Source of the DNA: DUVY01 sp036562755
GTDB lineage: Bacteria > Bacillota > Clostridia > Christensenellales > DUVY01
Direction of reading: 5' to 3'
DNA: 55,451 nt
Assembly: GCA_036562755.1 (NCBI GenBank)
Contig: DATCJN010000006.1
Location: 1 to 55,451 of the forward strand
Notes under the pieces: generated by a model
Database searches by the model: none
Seen by the model: the letters and a program-made list of their open reading frames with translations, nothing else
Told to the model about the DNA's origin: nothing
Position numbers and translations under genes: made by a program
Shown: positions 33,496 to 42,552 of the stretch, piece by piece
Numbering within the stretch: position 1 is the stretch's first letter
Layout: each line of letters begins with the position of its first letter

Positions 33496-35784
33496 ATGGA
33501 TATTAAAGCTACTTTATCTGCCGAATTTAACCTAAGTCCAGTTTATACGGCTAATATTATTGAGCTTTTGGATCAAGGCAATACCGTGCCTTTTATAGCC
33601 AGGTATAGAAAAGAATTAACGGGCGCATGCGACGACCAAAAGTTAAGAGAGTTTGCCGACAGGCTGGATTATTTAAGAAAGTTTGAAGCGCGAAAAGAAG
33701 TCATTATTCAATCGTTAATAGAGCAAAATGTTTTTAACGAAGAATTGGAAGCCGCGCTTAACGAAGCCAAGACTTTGACCGAGCTTGAGGATATTTATAG
33801 ACCTTATAAGCCCAAGAAAAAGACGAGAGCGACCGTGGCTATAGCTAAGGGATTATTGCCATTGGCAGAATTAATCTTTGAGCAAAGTATTGATAAAGAG
33901 CGCCTAAACGCCGAAGCGCAAAAGTATATAGACGAAGAAAAAGGCGTAAACAATGCAGAAGAAGCTATCGCCGGCGCTTTGGATATTATTTGCGAAAAGA
34001 TGTCGGACGACGTCAATATCAGAAAAGCTATAAGAGAGTTATATTTTGAACAAGGATATATAGCCACTACCCTTAACGAGCAGGAAAAAGAATCTAAAGA
34101 AAGACTATATGTTTATGAAATGTATAAAGACTATAAAGAAGCCGTTAAGACTATTCCTAGCCACAGAATATTGGCTATAAACCGCGGCGAGAAAGAAAAC
34201 TGTCTTAACGTATCTTTAGAGATTGACCAAGAGCTTGTTAAAAATGTATTATATAAAGCCTTTGTTAAGGATAGTCCTATAGCTGATTTGATAAGAGCGG
34301 CGGCTGACGACGCTTACGATAGATTAATCAAACCCTCTATACAAAGAGAAGTAAGAGCCGATTTGTTTGAAAAGGCGTCCGAGCAGGCTATTAAGATGTT
34401 TGAGACTAATTTAAGACCTCTTATTATGCAGCCCGCTATAAAAAACAAAGTCGTAATGGGTATCGACCCCGCATATAGAACGGGCTGCAAAATTGCCGTG
34501 GTGGACGGCATTGGAAAGTTTTTGGATAAGGCGGTTGTATATCCTACCCCGCCCCAAAACAAAATTGAAGAGGCCAAAGCGGTCTTAAAAGAGCTCATTA
34601 GAAAGCATAAAGTCGAGTTATTGGCTATAGGCAACGGCACGGCGTCCAAAGAAACCGAAATTTTTGTCAGCGAATTGATAAAAGAAATACCTGAATATAA
34701 TTTGTCTTACGCAGTGGTTAACGAGGCGGGCGCGTCCGTTTATTCGGCTTCAAAGCTTGGCGCCGAAGAATTTCCTGACTTAGAGCCTGCGCATAGAAGC
34801 GCTATAAGCATCGCAAGACGGCTTCAAGACCCTATGGCCGAATTGGTAAAAATCGAACCGCGCTCCATAGGAGTCGGGCAGTATCAGCACGATATGCCGC
34901 CCGCGCGTCTTGACAACGCGCTAAAGGGAACGGTTGAGGACTGCGTCAACAGCGTAGGCGTGGACGTAAACACCGCGAGCGTTTCGCTCCTTTCCTACGT
35001 GGCAGGGCTTAACGCGGGCGTGGCAAAAAACATTATTAAATACAGAGAAACCAACGGAAAATTTGAGACTAGAAGCGAATTATTAAATGTTCCCAAACTG
35101 GGCGAAAAAGTATATCAGCAATGCGCGGGCTTTTTAAGAATAATAGGCGGAAAGAATATTTTGGATAATACCGCCGTTCACCCCGAAAGCTACGAAGCGG
35201 CGCAAAAATTATTAAATATGTTTAATTTAGACATTAATAACCCCGAATCGCGCTCAAAGCTGCCTGAACTGGTTAAAATAAAGGGCTATGAAGAAGTAGC
35301 CAAAGCTTGCGGGATAGGCGTTCCTACCCTAAAAGATATTATAGAAGAAATCCTAAAGCCCGGCCGAGATATAAGAGATTCTTTGCCCAAGCCTATTTTA
35401 AGGAGCGACGTTTTGTCTATAGAGGACTTAAAAGAAGGAATGACTTTTACGGGCGCGGTTAGAAATGTTATAGACTTTGGTGTGTTTGTGGATATAGGCG
35501 TCCACCAAGACGGGCTTGTGCATATATCCGAAATAGCCGATTTTTATATCAAGCACCCTTGCGAAGTTTTAAGCGTGGGAGATATCGTCAATGTAAAAGT
35601 AATAAGCGTGGATAAGGCTAAAAACCGCATAAGCCTAACCATGAAAGGCGTGGACGGTAACAACTTAATACGCCCCGTTCAAACCAAAGCAGCAAAAACC
35701 AATGAGTCTAAAGAAAAAAACAAAAACCTGCCGTCTTTGGAAGAATCCTTAAAGCAGTTGGCCGCAAAATTTAATAGGCGTTAA
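33496..35784 (+). CDS. tex: Tex-family RNA-binding transcription accessory protein
   Basis: 762 residues. Tex proteins bind RNA and associate with transcription. Domain order is the family standard: helical N-terminus, YqgF/RNase H-like central domain (VVMGIDPAYRTGCKIAVVDG), helix-hairpin-helix segments (NTASVSLLSYVAGL, then YRETNGKFETRSELLNVP), and an S1 domain at about 648-718 (GMTFTGAVRNVIDFGVFVDIG). The frame is open from 33442, but I start at the ATG at 33496: GGAG precedes it, it gives the usual MDIKATLSAEF start, and a TATAAT at 33456-33461 lies inside the longer version. Confidence 0.93.
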   Translation: MDIKATLSAEFNLSPVYTANIIELLDQGNTVPFIARYRKELTGACDDQKLREFADRLDYLRKFEARKEVIIQSLIEQNVFNEELEAALNEAKTLTELEDIYRPYKPKKKTRATVAIAKGLLPLAELIFEQSIDKERLNAEAQKYIDEEKGVNNAEEAIAGALDIICEKMSDDVNIRKAIRELYFEQGYIATTLNEQEKESKERLYVYEMYKDYKEAVKTIPSHRILAINRGEKENCLNVSLEIDQELVKNVLYKAFVKDSPIADLIRAAADDAYDRLIKPSIQREVRADLFEKASEQAIKMFETNLRPLIMQPAIKNKVVMGIDPAYRTGCKIAVVDGIGKFLDKAVVYPTPPQNKIEEAKAVLKELIRKHKVELLAIGNGTASKETEIFVSELIKEIPEYNLSYAVVNEAGASVYSASKLGAEEFPDLEPAHRSAISIARRLQDPMAELVKIEPRSIGVGQYQHDMPPARLDNALKGTVEDCVNSVGVDVNTASVSLLSYVAGLNAGVAKNIIKYRETNGKFETRSELLNVPKLGEKVYQQCAGFLRIIGGKNILDNTAVHPESYEAAQKLLNMFNLDINNPESRSKLPELVKIKGYEEVAKACGIGVPTLKDIIEEILKPGRDIRDSLPKPILRSDVLSIEDLKEGMTFTGAVRNVIDFGVFVDIGVHQDGLVHISEIADFYIKHPCEVLSVGDIVNVKVISVDKAKNRISLTMKGVDGNNLIRPVQTKAAKTNESKEKNKNLPSLEESLKQLAAKFNRR

Positions 35785-35821
35785 GGCGGAAAATTTTTTA
35801 AAATCTAATAATTAAAAATAT

Positions 35822-35850
35822 AGCGCGCGGGCGTCCGCGCGCTTTTTTAT
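35822..35850 (+). terminator. Terminator of tex
   Basis: Very GC-rich nine-base stem AGCGCGCGG / CCGCGCGCT with a four-base loop, followed by TTTTTATATTTT. Confidence 0.9.
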
Positions 35851-35884
35851 ATTTTAGCTTCATAAAAAATAAATCATTAAATTC

Positions 35885-37630
35885 TTATATCAACTTCGCC
35901 GCTGCGACTATGCGTCCGACTAAATCGGTCTTTTTGCTCTGGCTTATTATATATAATCCGTCGCAGACAGGTCTTAAGCGTTTAATTATATCCATAGCGT
36001 AATCAAAGCACACTTCTTCGGGGTTTTGAGCGTCTTTCATAGCTTGGATTAAGTCTTCGGGAATGGATATTCCGCTTACTTCGTTGTTTAGAAATACCGC
36101 GTTTTTGTAGCTGGAGGGCGGGATTATGCCCGCTAGGATATATGCTCCTAAAGTTTCTTTTGCTCTTTTTATTCTGTCCATTCCTTCTTGGCTGAAAATG
36201 GGTTGTGTTAGGAAAAATTTAGCGCCCGCTTGAAGCTTTTGTTGCGCTCTGGTCAACTCGTGCTCAAAATTAAGCGCGTTGGTGTTTAAGGCGGCGCCTA
36301 TTAAAAAGGGGTTATTAATAAACACATTTTGGTTAAGGCTGTTTATGTATTTTATCAAGCCCATGGAGTTAAAATCAAACACGCCCTTAATGCTGCTGCG
36401 GTCGGTGGCGACAATCGGATCGCCCGTTACCACAAACACGTTATTGACGCCTTCTATATTGGCGCCCAAAAGCGACGCTTTGATTGAAATTATGTTTTTA
36501 TCGCGGCAAGTTAGGTGCGGCAAGACATCTACTTGGGCTTCTCTTTTGATTTTGGAAGCTATTATAAAGCTGTCCGCTCTGGCTCTGGATAACGGACTGT
36601 CGGCTATGGTAATCAAATCCGCGCCCTGCTCTCTTAGATTTATCGCGCCTTGTATTAAATAATCAAATTTAGTATCCACAGGCGCTTTTAATTCGACCGC
36701 AATGGGAAAAGCGTTCTGAGATAATTTTTCGAAAAAAGCATTTTTTTCCGCGGGCTGTTGAATAGATTGCGCTTCTATATTGTTGTTTAAAGAAGGCTTT
36801 TCGCCTTTATAGTTGTTTAACAGCAAACGGCTCTTTTGGATATGCAAAGGCGTAGTGCCGCAGCATCCGCCTAAAATCTTTATTCCGTATTGTCTTAATT
36901 TTAAAAGCTTTTTGGAAAAATAATCGGCATTGTCCAGATACACCACGCGGTTGCCTATGTTTTCGGGATAGCCTGCGTTGGGCATTACGCTCATAGGCTT
37001 TAAGACTTTAGGGAGATATTCTTCGACCAACTGCAAAATGTGCGTAGGCCCGCAAAGACAGTTAAGGCCTATTGCGTCAATATTGCTATCCTTTTGGGCT
37101 TTGTCCAATAAGTTTTGATAATGCAGACCGCTTTTGGTATAGCCGTCTAAGTCCGCCGCAAAAGATATTATAATAAAGCTGTCGGGATTTCTTTTCTTAA
37201 TATGTTTTAATACGGGCTTTAAGGCGCTATACTCGGGCATTGTTTCGAATAAAAAGTCTTTAGCGCCCAAATCCAAGAACACATCGGCTATTTGAAAATA
37301 TTCTTGGCTTACGTCTTTGTCGTTGTCTTTGTTAGGAATCGGCCCAATGTCCGCAAAAATTCGGACATTGGTGCCCATAACGGCGTTTTGGGCGATTTCG
37401 TATCCCGACTTGATAATTTGCTCAACGGATTCAAAATCAACGCCTAGGGCGGAATTAGCGCCAAAAGTGTTGGTCTTTATGGCGTCCACGCCCGCATCAA
37501 TATATTCTTTATGTATTCTTAATACGGTTTGACGGTCGTTTATATTGGCTAATTCGCAAGGCTCAAATTTGTTAGTTAGCTTGGCGTAATAAGTTCCAAA
37601 CGCGCCGTCAAATAAGAACGTGTCTGTCAT
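35885..37630 (-). CDS. Fused homocysteine S-methyltransferase / methylenetetrahydrofolate reductase
   Basis: 581 residues, same design as B. subtilis YitJ. Residues 1 to about 275 form a zinc-dependent homocysteine methyltransferase with ligands in GLNCLCGPTH (Cys191 or Cys193) and GGCCGTT (Cys256, Cys257). Residues about 300-570 form a methylene-THF reductase TIM barrel with FAD, containing VFVVTGDP and FFLTQPIF. It makes 5-methyl-THF and may transfer methyl groups to homocysteine. The ATG overlaps the metE stop (TAATG), so the pair forms one methionine synthesis operon: this enzyme supplies the methyl donor for MetE. Confidence 0.92.
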   Translation of the reverse strand: MTDTFLFDGAFGTYYAKLTNKFEPCELANINDRQTVLRIHKEYIDAGVDAIKTNTFGANSALGVDFESVEQIIKSGYEIAQNAVMGTNVRIFADIGPIPNKDNDKDVSQEYFQIADVFLDLGAKDFLFETMPEYSALKPVLKHIKKRNPDSFIIISFAADLDGYTKSGLHYQNLLDKAQKDSNIDAIGLNCLCGPTHILQLVEEYLPKVLKPMSVMPNAGYPENIGNRVVYLDNADYFSKKLLKLRQYGIKILGGCCGTTPLHIQKSRLLLNNYKGEKPSLNNNIEAQSIQQPAEKNAFFEKLSQNAFPIAVELKAPVDTKFDYLIQGAINLREQGADLITIADSPLSRARADSFIIASKIKREAQVDVLPHLTCRDKNIISIKASLLGANIEGVNNVFVVTGDPIVATDRSSIKGVFDFNSMGLIKYINSLNQNVFINNPFLIGAALNTNALNFEHELTRAQQKLQAGAKFFLTQPIFSQEGMDRIKRAKETLGAYILAGIIPPSSYKNAVFLNNEVSGISIPEDLIQAMKDAQNPEEVCFDYAMDIIKRLRPVCDGLYIISQSKKTDLVGRIVAAAKLI

Positions 37631-39927
37631 TATAAACCTTTTTCGGCTCTTATTTCTTTAACCGCGTCGGTCATATTCTTAAGGCTCTTTAGGGTTTCTT
37701 CCCATCCCCTAGTCTTTAGACCGCAGTCGGGATTAACCCAAAGCTTCTTAACGCCGAGTTTTTCTATCATCTTGTTAATTGCGGCTTTGATTTCTTCTTT
37801 GCTAGGAACTCTAGGCGAGTGAATATCATATACCCCCGGCCCAACCGCCGTCTTAAAGCCGTTGGCATGCAAATCATCCAAAAGCTCCAGGTTGGAGCGC
37901 GACGCCTCAAAGGATATGCAGTCGGCGTCCATATCGTCTATGTCTTTTATAATGTCGCCAAACTCGCTGTAGCACATATGAGTGTGGATTTGGGTTTCGG
38001 GCTTGACGCTCGAGTGCACCAGCCTAAACGCCTTTATAGCGTAGTCCAGATATTGATTCCACTCGCTCTTTCTTAAGGGCAATTTTTCTCTTAATGCCGC
38101 TTCGTCTATTTGGATAATCTGTATTCCGTTCTTCTCCAAATCCAATACTTCTTCTTTTATGGCAAGCGCGATTTGGAAACAAATTTCCTGCAAAGGTATA
38201 TCCACCCTGGGGAACGACCAGTTCAAAATGGTAACAGGGCCGGTAAGCATTCCCTTCATAGGTTTGTCGGTAAGGCTTTGAGCGTAAACGCTGTAAGGAA
38301 CTGTTATGGGCTGCAATCTCTTTACGTCGCCCCATATAATCGGAGGTTTTACGCAGCGCGTTCCGTAAGATTGAACCCAAGCGTTTTGGGTAAAGATAAA
38401 GCCGGACAAGTTCTCGCCGAAGTATTCTACCATGTCGTTGCGCTCAAACTCGCCGTGAACATATACGTCTATTCCCAGCTCGTCTTGGTATTGAACGGCT
38501 TGCTTTATAAAGTCTTGGATATTTTTATCGTATTGTTCTTTGGTGATCTCGCCTTTTTTGAGCCTTGCGCGGTTGCGCTTAACTTCCATCGTCTGCGGGA
38601 ACGAGCCTATGGTAGTGGTAGGAAGTTTAGGCAAACCCAATTTTTTGTATTGAATCTCAAATCTGGTCTCAAAATCAGGCGTCCTGGTAAAATCTTTATC
38701 TGTTAGGTTTTTGATTTTTTCTCTAACTTCTAAATCTATATAATCTTTATTTTGGGCTTTTTGGTTTATAAGCGCTATATTGTCTTGATATTTTTTAGCC
38801 GACTTATAGTCATCGCTAGAGAAAAGCTCTCCCAAATCGTTTAGTTCGTCCAATTTTTCTTCCGCAAAAGCAAATTGAGCTAATACATTGTTTGAAAGCT
38901 TGGTTTCGGACTTTGTGGTATACGGAACAAATAATAACGAACAAGCCGTGCTTATAACGATGTTTTGAGGCTCGACATATTGCTTAAGCGTTTCCAATAC
39001 TTCCAAAGATTGAGCGTAGTTGTTTTTCCAAATATTTCTGCCGTTGATGACGCCTGCAAAGAGCTGTTTGTTTTTTGCAAAGCCGTATTGCTTTATAAGG
39101 TCTAGATTTTTTTGCCCTTCCACAAAATCCAAACCGTAGGCGTCAAAGTCCATAGCCAAAACATCTAGATAAATGTCCCTTATGTCGCCAAAATATGTGT
39201 TTAGCAATACGGATATGCCGTTTTTGTTCTTTAAAACTTTGTCGTATATTGATTTAAACAATTCAATGTCTTGCTTGTCCAAATCGGTAACTAAAAAAGG
39301 CTCGTCGATTTGAACCGTCTTGACGCCGCAAGCTGTTAGTTCTTGTAAGAGTTGGATATAAGCGTCTGTTATTTGGTTTATTACTTTCTCGCGGCTTTTG
39401 GAAGTCTCAAATTTAGCTAATTCTATAAAAGTAAACGCGCCTATGATTACGGGCTTGGTTTCCACTCCTTGTTCTTTAGCGGTTTTGTATTCGCTAAAGA
39501 GCTTTTGGGCGTTTAGCTTTATTTCAACGCTGTCATCAATTACGGGAACGATATAATGATAGTTAGTGGTAAACCATTTTTTCATAGCCAGCGCTTTAAC
39601 GTCCGCGCCGTCTTTTTGGTAACCTTTGGCCATAGCGAAATACTTTGCCAAAGGGCTGATGTCCAGCTTTTGGTACTGAGAAGGTATTATATTAAGCATG
39701 ACCGCCGTGTCTAAAACCTGGTCATACATTGAAAAATCGTTTGAAGGGATATAGTCAATGCCCTTGTCTTTTAATAACTTAATTTGGCCTAGTCTAAGCT
39801 CTTGAGCGTTATCAATAAGCTCCTGCTCGCTTAATTCGCCCTTAAAATAGCTTTCAATCCATTTCTTGAGTTCTCTTTGCTTTCCTATTCTAGGATATCC
39901 TGATACTGAAACTTTAACCTGCCTCAC
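37630..39927 (-). CDS. metE: MetE, cobalamin-independent methionine synthase
   Basis: Transfers the methyl group from 5-methyl-THF-polyglutamate to homocysteine, using zinc. About 766 residues in two related barrels; the C-terminal catalytic barrel has IQIDEAALREKLPL, the zinc ligands in HTHMCYSEFGDI, and the last Cys in NPDCGLKTRGW. I start at the GTG at 39927 (MRQVKVSVSGYPRIG), because GGGAG precedes it by eight bases; a TTG five codons upstream is possible. No SAM riboswitch or T-box fits in the 115 bases upstream, so control of this operon is not evident. Confidence 0.94.
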   Translation of the reverse strand: MRQVKVSVSGYPRIGKQRELKKWIESYFKGELSEQELIDNAQELRLGQIKLLKDKGIDYIPSNDFSMYDQVLDTAVMLNIIPSQYQKLDISPLAKYFAMAKGYQKDGADVKALAMKKWFTTNYHYIVPVIDDSVEIKLNAQKLFSEYKTAKEQGVETKPVIIGAFTFIELAKFETSKSREKVINQITDAYIQLLQELTACGVKTVQIDEPFLVTDLDKQDIELFKSIYDKVLKNKNGISVLLNTYFGDIRDIYLDVLAMDFDAYGLDFVEGQKNLDLIKQYGFAKNKQLFAGVINGRNIWKNNYAQSLEVLETLKQYVEPQNIVISTACSLLFVPYTTKSETKLSNNVLAQFAFAEEKLDELNDLGELFSSDDYKSAKKYQDNIALINQKAQNKDYIDLEVREKIKNLTDKDFTRTPDFETRFEIQYKKLGLPKLPTTTIGSFPQTMEVKRNRARLKKGEITKEQYDKNIQDFIKQAVQYQDELGIDVYVHGEFERNDMVEYFGENLSGFIFTQNAWVQSYGTRCVKPPIIWGDVKRLQPITVPYSVYAQSLTDKPMKGMLTGPVTILNWSFPRVDIPLQEICFQIALAIKEEVLDLEKNGIQIIQIDEAALREKLPLRKSEWNQYLDYAIKAFRLVHSSVKPETQIHTHMCYSEFGDIIKDIDDMDADCISFEASRSNLELLDDLHANGFKTAVGPGVYDIHSPRVPSKEEIKAAINKMIEKLGVKKLWVNPDCGLKTRGWEETLKSLKNMTDAVKEIRAEKGL

Positions 39928-40042
39928 TTTTACTACTCCCAAAATACATTTTTTCCTTATATTTCCATATTATAACATCTATTTTGGGGTTTGACTATTA
40001 TTTCCGCAGTTTTATACCAAAAAATAAATAATTATAAATTAC

Positions 40043-40297
40043 TTAAAAAATCTTTTTTAGCGAGCGCCGTCTGTCCATATTATCGTATTTATATACGCCC
40101 ATAAAAGACAGATAATTTCGAGAAAAGAGCAATTTTTTTATATCTTCAAAATCTTGAGGCAAAAAGCTTATGCATATATTGCAAACAGACTTTATACCTT
40201 CGGGCGCGTTAATGATATTCGCTTTAATTCCGCAATTAACTAATACCCTGAAAAAACTAATAGTATGTGTTCTTGAATTGAAAATAATATAATACAT
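40043..40297 (-). CDS. DUF3343-like putative sulfur/selenium carrier protein
   Basis: 84 residues. It starts MYYIIFNSRTHTISF and contains VCNICISF at about 38-45. This fits the DUF3343 group of small proteins that pair with cysteine desulfurases and SirA/YedF-like proteins and are thought to carry sulfur or selenium; members usually have a Cys-Gly or single Cys at this position. GGAG lies before the ATG. Divergent from the desulfurase gene, with 60 bases between starts, so they probably share a control region. The carrier role is inferred from family and context. Confidence 0.6.
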   Translation of the reverse strand: MYYIIFNSRTHTISFFRVLVNCGIKANIINAPEGIKSVCNICISFLPQDFEDIKKLLFSRNYLSFMGVYKYDNMDRRRSLKKIF

Positions 40298-40357
40298 ATT
40301 TTTTTCTCCGTATTTTTTAGCATTTTTTTAATTAAAACAATATACTATATTGAACCT

Positions 40358-41488
40358 ATGAAAACTATATACTTTGACAACGCTGCGTCGGGCGGTTATA
40401 AACCCGAATGCGTAAAACAAGCTGTATTGCAAGCCTTAGATAATCCCGCTAATCCCGGTCGAAGCGGTCATAGAGCGGCCTTGAACGCCGCCATTATAGT
40501 TTCGGAAGCGCGTGAAAATGTAGCCGATTTTTTCCGAACCGACGGCGATATAGTATTTACCCACAACTGCACCGCCGCGCTTAATTTTGCCATTTTTGGC
40601 GGGCTTAACGGCGGACATGTGGTTACCACCGCTTATGAGCATAATTCGGTCTTAAGGCCTTTGGATTACCTAAAGCGCTCGGGGCTTATTGATTATACAG
40701 TCGTGTTCCCCGATCCTTCGGGCGTTATAAGAGCCGAAGACATTCATAGATCTCTTTTGCGCAACACCAGAATGATTATTATCAACCATGTTTCCAATGT
40801 AACGGGCGCAAGAGCTCCCATAGAAGAAATAGGTCGTTTCGCATATAGATACGGCATACTATTTTTGGTCGATGCTGCCCAAAGCGCAGGTCATATTAAT
40901 ATAAATATGAAAGATACCAATATAAATATCCTCGCGGCCGCGGGACATAAAGGTCTGGCTGCGCCTCAAGGGGTAGGCGTATTGGCTGTTTCCAAAGGTA
41001 TAAGAATCAGACCGATAATTATGGGCGGCACAGGCAGTCGAAGCGAAAGCCCGCTTCAGCCCTTAGATTTGCCTGAAGGATTAGAAAGCGGAACTATAGC
41101 AACTCCGGCTATAGCGGGACTTAACGCCGGCATAAATTGGATAAGAGAGCATTTTGACGAGTTCTCAAAAAAAATCCGCGACATGACGTATATGATGTAC
41201 AGCGAACTTAAAAAAATCCCCGAAGTCGTTGTATATACGCCTTGGGGACACTTTAACGGCATAGTTACTTTTAATATTAAAGGGTTAATAGCCGGCGAAA
41301 CCGCTAATATTTTGGACGAACAATTTAATATTTGCGTCCGTCCCGGACTTCACTGCGCGCCGTTGGCGCATAGGTTCTTGGGAACGCTAAAATACGGAGC
41401 GGTAAGAGCTTCGCTGTCATATCAAAACACTTTTGAAGAAGTTGAAATATTTATCGACGCAATAAAAAAGATAGTCAAAAGATTTTGA
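40358..41488 (+). CDS. Cysteine desulfurase family protein (class V aminotransferase)
   Basis: 376-residue PLP enzyme. The PLP lysine is Lys198 in AAAGHKGLAAPQG; the cofactor-binding Asp lies in LVDAAQSAGH (about 171); and the sulfur-accepting cysteine is Cys333 in RPGLHCAPLAHR. This spacing is that of the CsdA/SufS-like Clostridial group rather than IscS. It takes sulfur (or selenium) from cysteine (or selenocysteine). No scaffold genes (sufU, sufBCD) are adjacent; the only likely partner is the divergent DUF3343-like gene. There is no Shine-Dalgarno, and TATACT (40341-40346) ends 11 bases before the ATG, so the mRNA may be leaderless. Confidence 0.88.
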   Translation: MKTIYFDNAASGGYKPECVKQAVLQALDNPANPGRSGHRAALNAAIIVSEARENVADFFRTDGDIVFTHNCTAALNFAIFGGLNGGHVVTTAYEHNSVLRPLDYLKRSGLIDYTVVFPDPSGVIRAEDIHRSLLRNTRMIIINHVSNVTGARAPIEEIGRFAYRYGILFLVDAAQSAGHININMKDTNINILAAAGHKGLAAPQGVGVLAVSKGIRIRPIIMGGTGSRSESPLQPLDLPEGLESGTIATPAIAGLNAGINWIREHFDEFSKKIRDMTYMMYSELKKIPEVVVYTPWGHFNGIVTFNIKGLIAGETANILDEQFNICVRPGLHCAPLAHRFLGTLKYGAVRASLSYQNTFEEVEIFIDAIKKIVKRF

Positions 41489-41499
41489 TATAAAGTTGC

Positions 41500-41787
41500 T
41501 TAATTTTGAGATTTTAAGGTTCTAATAATAGTCTCAAGCCTTTTTTGCTGTTCGGGACTTAGGAAGCCTTTTACTGAATTAGCGAATTTGTCTAAATCCG
41601 CGTTAGAAAAGCTGCCTTGAGCTTTGCTTTGTCTTACTTTGGATATCAACTCGTTCATAAGTTCGGATTCGTCTTTGTTGCCGTATTTTTTCATATATTC
41701 TTCGGCAAGCCTTCTTTGTTCGGCGTCCGCGGTTTGCTGAATTTTTTCAGCGCTTTTTTGAAGCTCGTCTCTTAGGTTTTTTCCCAT
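41500..41787 (-). CDS. Small charged helical protein of unknown function
   Basis: 95 residues, entirely helical and highly charged, no membrane segment. The N-terminal half (about 1-40) looks like a coiled coil, and the C-terminal half contains FSNADLDKFANSVKGFLSPEQ followed by a final helix. AAGGAG precedes the ATG. It converges with the cysteine desulfurase (11 bases apart) and is divergent from the 203-residue gene at 41880. I recognise no family with confidence. Confidence 0.6.
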   Translation of the reverse strand: MGKNLRDELQKSAEKIQQTADAEQRRLAEEYMKKYGNKDESELMNELISKVRQSKAQGSFSNADLDKFANSVKGFLSPEQQKRLETIIRTLKSQN

Positions 41788-41879
41788 TATGTAATCTCCT
41801 TACCTTTTTAATCTCATTTTAATTATATGAAAGCATATATATAATATGTGTATAGATTTTTGGCGACGAGGGGCACAGA

Positions 41880-42491
41880 ATGGATACAAATTCCAACAAT
41901 ATGTTAAGCAATCTTTTGCCGCTTTTGATGAATAGAGGTTTAGGCGGAGCGGGAAATAATAATATGCTAGCAATGCTTTTGCCCTTGCTTCAAAGAGGCG
42001 GACAAAACGGCAATTCCAACGAGCTTTTAAAAACTCTGTTGCCCATGATGGCGGGCAATAATCCCCAACTTGCCCAAGTCTTAAGCGCGTTAAATAATAA
42101 TCCTGTCGAACAAGAACTCCAAAACGAAGAACCTATTGAAGTCAATCCTCAAAATATAAAATATAGCCCAAACAGGCGCAATATAGACTTTAGTAAGCTC
42201 TATCCCGATTTAGATAAGATTGATATACATACCATGCCTAAGATTGAAGATTACAATAAAGAACAGGCTAAAAGCGCTCCTAATGAAAACAAAGAAACTA
42301 ATAATTCCTTCCAAAACAGCTCTAATCCCAACAATACATTAATGACGCTGCTTACCCTAATGCAAAACCTTAGAAGACAGCAAGGAAACAGTTTTGAAGA
42401 AAAAGTTACCGCGGTGGACGGCATAGCTCCTCCCAAAATAAAAAAGAGCTTAAAAGCGATTTTGGCCTTAAACAGCATAATTAACGATTAA
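41880..42491 (+). CDS. Low-complexity protein with LLPLL repeats, function unknown
   Basis: 203 residues. The N-terminal 70 residues contain three copies of a short unit: MLSNLLPLLMNRG, MLAMLLPLLQRGG and LLKTLLPMMAGN, separated by Asn/Gly-rich linkers. A polar, disordered middle follows, then a Leu/Met helix (TLMTLLTLMQNLRRQQ) and a C-terminal helix KKSLKAILALNSIIND. There is no signal peptide. GAGGGG lies just before the ATG. Divergent from the 95-residue gene, with 92 bases between them. I recognise no family; a self-assembling or spore/envelope structural role is speculation. Confidence 0.6.
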   Translation: MDTNSNNMLSNLLPLLMNRGLGGAGNNNMLAMLLPLLQRGGQNGNSNELLKTLLPMMAGNNPQLAQVLSALNNNPVEQELQNEEPIEVNPQNIKYSPNRRNIDFSKLYPDLDKIDIHTMPKIEDYNKEQAKSAPNENKETNNSFQNSSNPNNTLMTLLTLMQNLRRQQGNSFEEKVTAVDGIAPPKIKKSLKAILALNSIIND

Positions 42492-42537
42492 AAATATTAA
42501 GATGCCCTCATAAAGATATATAGCGTATTTAAAACTG

Positions 42538-42546
42538 TGCTATAAT
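42538..42546 (+). promoter_or_regulatory. Extended -10 promoter of the RimK-like gene
   Basis: TGC then TATAAT (42541-42546), with only six bases to the ATG at 42553. The predicted transcription start coincides with the start codon. No -35 match and no Shine-Dalgarno are seen. Confidence 0.55.
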
Positions 42547-42552
42547 GTCTTT

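Noticed and set aside
36279..36662. 127-codon frame on plus inside the methyltransferase/reductase gene
   Set aside because: Shadow of a well-supported gene.
38110..38706. 198-codon frame on plus inside metE
   Set aside because: Antisense shadow of the catalytic region of MetE, no ribosome-binding site or promoter.
39928..40042. SAM riboswitch or T-box upstream of metE
   Set aside because: The interval is only about 115 bases and lacks the conserved cores of either element.
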